Source of the DNA: Rikenellaceae bacterium
GTDB lineage: Bacteria; Bacteroidota; Bacteroidia; Bacteroidales; Rikenellaceae
Reading direction: 5' to 3'
NCBI GenBank assembly: GCA_902362705.1
Contig: CABIXK010000002.1
Coordinates: 124,001 to 188,000 of the forward strand
DNA length: 64,000 nucleotides
Positions within the stretch are counted from its first letter, which is position 1; each line of letters starts with the position of its first letter. Both the position numbers and the translations under genes were made by a program. The notes under the pieces are model-generated. The model was given only the letters and a program-made list of their open reading frames with translations, made no database searches and was not told the origin of the DNA. Below are positions 61,633 through 64,000 of this stretch, piece by piece.

Positions 61633-64000
61633 ATGATGGAATCTCCGATACTCAAAGGCCTCAACCCCGCCCAGCGCGACGCGGTGGTCAACTACGAATC
61701 GCCGTCGCTCATCATCGCCGGCGCCGGTTCGGGCAAGACGCGCGTGCTCACTTCGCGCATCGCCTACATGATCGAACAGGGGGTGGCCCCCTTCAACATT
61801 CTGGCGCTCACCTTCACCAACAAGGCCGCCGAGCAGATGCGCGAGCGCATCGGGCAGATGATTCCCGACAACCGCAGCCGCTACATCCGCATGGGCACCT
61901 TCCACTCGGTCTTCTCGCGCATCCTGCGCGAAAACGCCGAGCGCATCGGCTTTCCCGAGTCGTTCACCATCTACGAGCCGTCGGACGTCAAGAACCTGCT
62001 GAAGACGATCGTGCGCGAGCTGAACCTCGCCGACGAGAAGTACAAGCCCAATGTGCTGGCCTCGCGCATCTCCTACGCCAAGAACAGCCTCGTGACGCCG
62101 GGCGCCTACCTGGCCAATTCGGTCTACGCCACCGAGGACCGCCGCGCCCAGATCCCCGAGTTCGGCAACATCTACAACCTCTACTGCCAGCGCTGCAAGC
62201 GCAACGGGGCGATGGACTTCGACGACCTGCTGTTGCAGACCAACATCCTGCTGCGCGACGCGCCGGAGGTGCTCGCCCGCTATCAGGAGCAGTTCCGGTA
62301 TATTCTGGTCGACGAGTACCAGGACACCAACTACGCCCAGTATGTCATCATCCGCCGCCTCTCGCAGACCCATTCGCGCGTCTGCGTGGTGGGCGACGAC
62401 GCGCAGTCGATCTACTCGTTCCGCGGGGCGAAGATCGAGAACATCCTCTCGTTCCGCAAGGACTTCCCCTCGGCGATGGTCTTCAAGCTGGAGCAGAACT
62501 ACCGCTCGACGCGCACGATCGTCGAGGCGGCCAACTCGGTGATCGTGCGCAACTCGAAGCGCATGGAGAAGCACTGCTTCTCGGAGGGGGCCGTGGGCGA
62601 GAAGATCCGCGTGATGAAGGCCTACACCGACCGTGAGGAGGCCGAGATGGTCGTTTCGGACCTGCGCGACAAGGTGCGCGCGGCGGGCGCACCGTGGTCG
62701 GAGGCGGTGATCCTCTACCGCACCAACAACCAGTCGCTCGTGCTGGAGGACAACCTGCGCCGGCGCGGCGTCCCCTACCGCATCTACAAGGGCTCGTCGT
62801 TCTACGACCACAAGGAGATCAAGGATCTGCTGGCCTACATCCGTCTGGTGGTCAACCCGCGCGACGACGAGGCCTTCAAGCGCATCGTCAACTACCCGGC
62901 GCGCGGCATCGGCGACACGACCGTCTCGCGCATCGCCGCTTTGGCCGCCGGGCGCGGGGTGTCGATGTGGGAGGCGGTCGACGCCCTGGTGGCCGAGCCC
63001 GCGGCCGACGCCGTGCAGCGGGCCATCGTGCGCAAGGTCGCCGAGTTCGTGGCCATGATCCGCTCTCTGTCGCAGGCCCGCACCGAGAAGGGGGTCTACG
63101 AGTTCGGTCTGGAGATCGCCTCGCGCTCGGGCATGCTGGCCGCCTTCCGCGCCGAGAACACCCCCGAGGCTACCTCGGCGCTCGACAACATCGAGGAGCT
63201 GCTCAACTCCATGCAGCTGTTCAAGGAGCAGCGCGACGCCGAGATCCGCAGCGGCGAGCGGCAGGCCGACGAGGAGGCTTCGGTCGAGGAGTGGCTGCAG
63301 AGCGTGATGCTCATGACCGACATGGACAAGGACGACGGCGAGGACCGCGACAAGGTGACGCTGATGACCGTGCACTCGGCCAAGGGGCTCGAATACGAAT
63401 ATGTCTATATCGTGGGTCTGGAGGAGAACCTCTTCCCCTCGCAGCGCGCCGCCGAGACGGCCGACGGACTGGAGGAGGAGCGGCGTCTGTTCTACGTGGC
63501 CCTCACGCGCGCGAAAGTCGCGGCGACGCTCTCCTACGCCGAGACGCGCTTCAAGTGGGGCAACATGGAGTTCTCGCGCCCGAGCTGCTTCCTGCGCGAG
63601 ATCGACCCCAAATACCTCGACGCGGAGGCGGAGTGCGCCGACGAGCGGCCGCAGGCGCTGCGCGGCGAGCGCCCGGGTGCGGGCGGCTCGGCCATCGAGG
63701 AGCTGCGCCGCCGCTTCGACTACCGCTTCCAGCAGCAGCGGCAGGAGGGGGGCGCCGCGGGACGCGCGGGGGGCAGCTACACGGCGGGCGCCGGGCGCTT
63801 CGGCGGTGAGCGATCGGGCGGCGGGAGCCGCTTCGGGGGCGAGCGCGGGGGTGGTGCGGGCCGCTTCGGCGGCCGGCCCTCCGACGGCGAGTCGGGACCC
63901 GTGCAGCGCTTCAGGCGTGCGGCGGAGGCTCCCGGCGGGCAGTCGCGGCAGGGTGTCGCCTCCCGGCCCCGCGCGGGTGCGCCCGATCCGGCGCTCGTGG
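61633..64000 (+). CDS. UvrD/PcrA-family DNA helicase (partial, runs off the window)
   Basis: Superfamily 1A 3'-5' helicase in repair and replication. The frame stays open to the last base, giving 789 residues without a stop. Motifs are all present: Q-motif LNPAQRDAV, Walker A AGAGSGKT, ALTFTNKAA, FDDLL, VDEYQDTN (motif II), GDDAQSIYSFRGA (III), QNYRST (IV), TVHSAKGLEY (V) and LFYVALTRA (VI). After about residue 690 a Gly/Arg-rich tail begins, with repeated RFGGE/RFGGR units, which may bind nucleic acid or partners. Two ATGs (61633, 61636) are possible. It is probably monocistronic and divergent from the MoxR operon. Confidence 0.95.
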   Translation, partial: MMESPILKGLNPAQRDAVVNYESPSLIIAGAGSGKTRVLTSRIAYMIEQGVAPFNILALTFTNKAAEQMRERIGQMIPDNRSRYIRMGTFHSVFSRILRENAERIGFPESFTIYEPSDVKNLLKTIVRELNLADEKYKPNVLASRISYAKNSLVTPGAYLANSVYATEDRRAQIPEFGNIYNLYCQRCKRNGAMDFDDLLLQTNILLRDAPEVLARYQEQFRYILVDEYQDTNYAQYVIIRRLSQTHSRVCVVGDDAQSIYSFRGAKIENILSFRKDFPSAMVFKLEQNYRSTRTIVEAANSVIVRNSKRMEKHCFSEGAVGEKIRVMKAYTDREEAEMVVSDLRDKVRAAGAPWSEAVILYRTNNQSLVLEDNLRRRGVPYRIYKGSSFYDHKEIKDLLAYIRLVVNPRDDEAFKRIVNYPARGIGDTTVSRIAALAAGRGVSMWEAVDALVAEPAADAVQRAIVRKVAEFVAMIRSLSQARTEKGVYEFGLEIASRSGMLAAFRAENTPEATSALDNIEELLNSMQLFKEQRDAEIRSGERQADEEASVEEWLQSVMLMTDMDKDDGEDRDKVTLMTVHSAKGLEYEYVYIVGLEENLFPSQRAAETADGLEEERRLFYVALTRAKVAATLSYAETRFKWGNMEFSRPSCFLREIDPKYLDAEAECADERPQALRGERPGAGGSAIEELRRRFDYRFQQQRQEGGAAGRAGGSYTAGAGRFGGERSGGGSRFGGERGGGAGRFGGRPSDGESGPVQRFRRAAEAPGGQSRQGVASRPRAGAPDPALV

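Overview
The window looks like a chromosomal segment from a GC-rich member of the Bacteroidales, most likely an Alistipes-like (Rikenellaceae) gut bacterium. The evidence is a SusC/SusD pair, S46 peptidase, GH92, GH36 and Bat-operon genes, repeated -7 boxes of the Bacteroidetes type (TAnnTTTG), and start codons without Shine-Dalgarno sequences. No phage, insertion sequence, CRISPR array or tRNA was seen.

Left part (1-11.9 kb): housekeeping genes (mnmG, ilvE, metG, an S46 dipeptidyl-peptidase, nadA, mrp, sppA) around what I read as the replication-origin domain. A perfect parS-like palindrome follows mnmG and a one-mismatch copy lies inside ilvE. The nadA-mrp gap holds an AT-rich block and seven DnaA-box-like 9-mers, one of them the exact TTATCCACA.

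Second part (11.9-31.4 kb): a glycan-utilisation locus. A minus-strand operon encodes a class II aldolase, a PfkB kinase, a D-lyxose/mannose isomerase, a cytoplasmic GH2 beta-mannosidase-like enzyme and a GPH-type sugar symporter. Divergent from it run SusC, SusD, a three-module repeat lipoprotein and two paralogous lipoproteins of unrecognised family. An AraC regulator and a GH92 alpha-mannosidase follow. Together they suggest uptake of a mannose-rich glycan and an isomerase-kinase-aldolase (ketose-1-phosphate) route to DHAP.

Third part (31.4-47.5 kb): queD, polA, a PepSY-like lipoprotein, folE, an XTP/dITP pyrophosphatase, a tiny ABC ATPase with its membrane partner, a HAD phosphatase, a nitroreductase, rnhB, an OmpA protein, an AraC regulator behind nested inverted repeats, a probable small RNA with its own promoter and terminator, lipA-lipB and recJ.

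Right part (47.7-64 kb): kdsC, a DUF2520 protein and a YihY protein, then three copies of a structured repeat. Next come a fructokinase-like gene with a GH36 alpha-galactosidase, an anaerobic sulfatase-maturase-type radical SAM enzyme, the RNase P RNA, a MoxR-DUF58-Bat operon, and a UvrD/PcrA-type helicase that runs off the end. Intrinsic terminators separate most units, and many operon genes overlap by ATGA.
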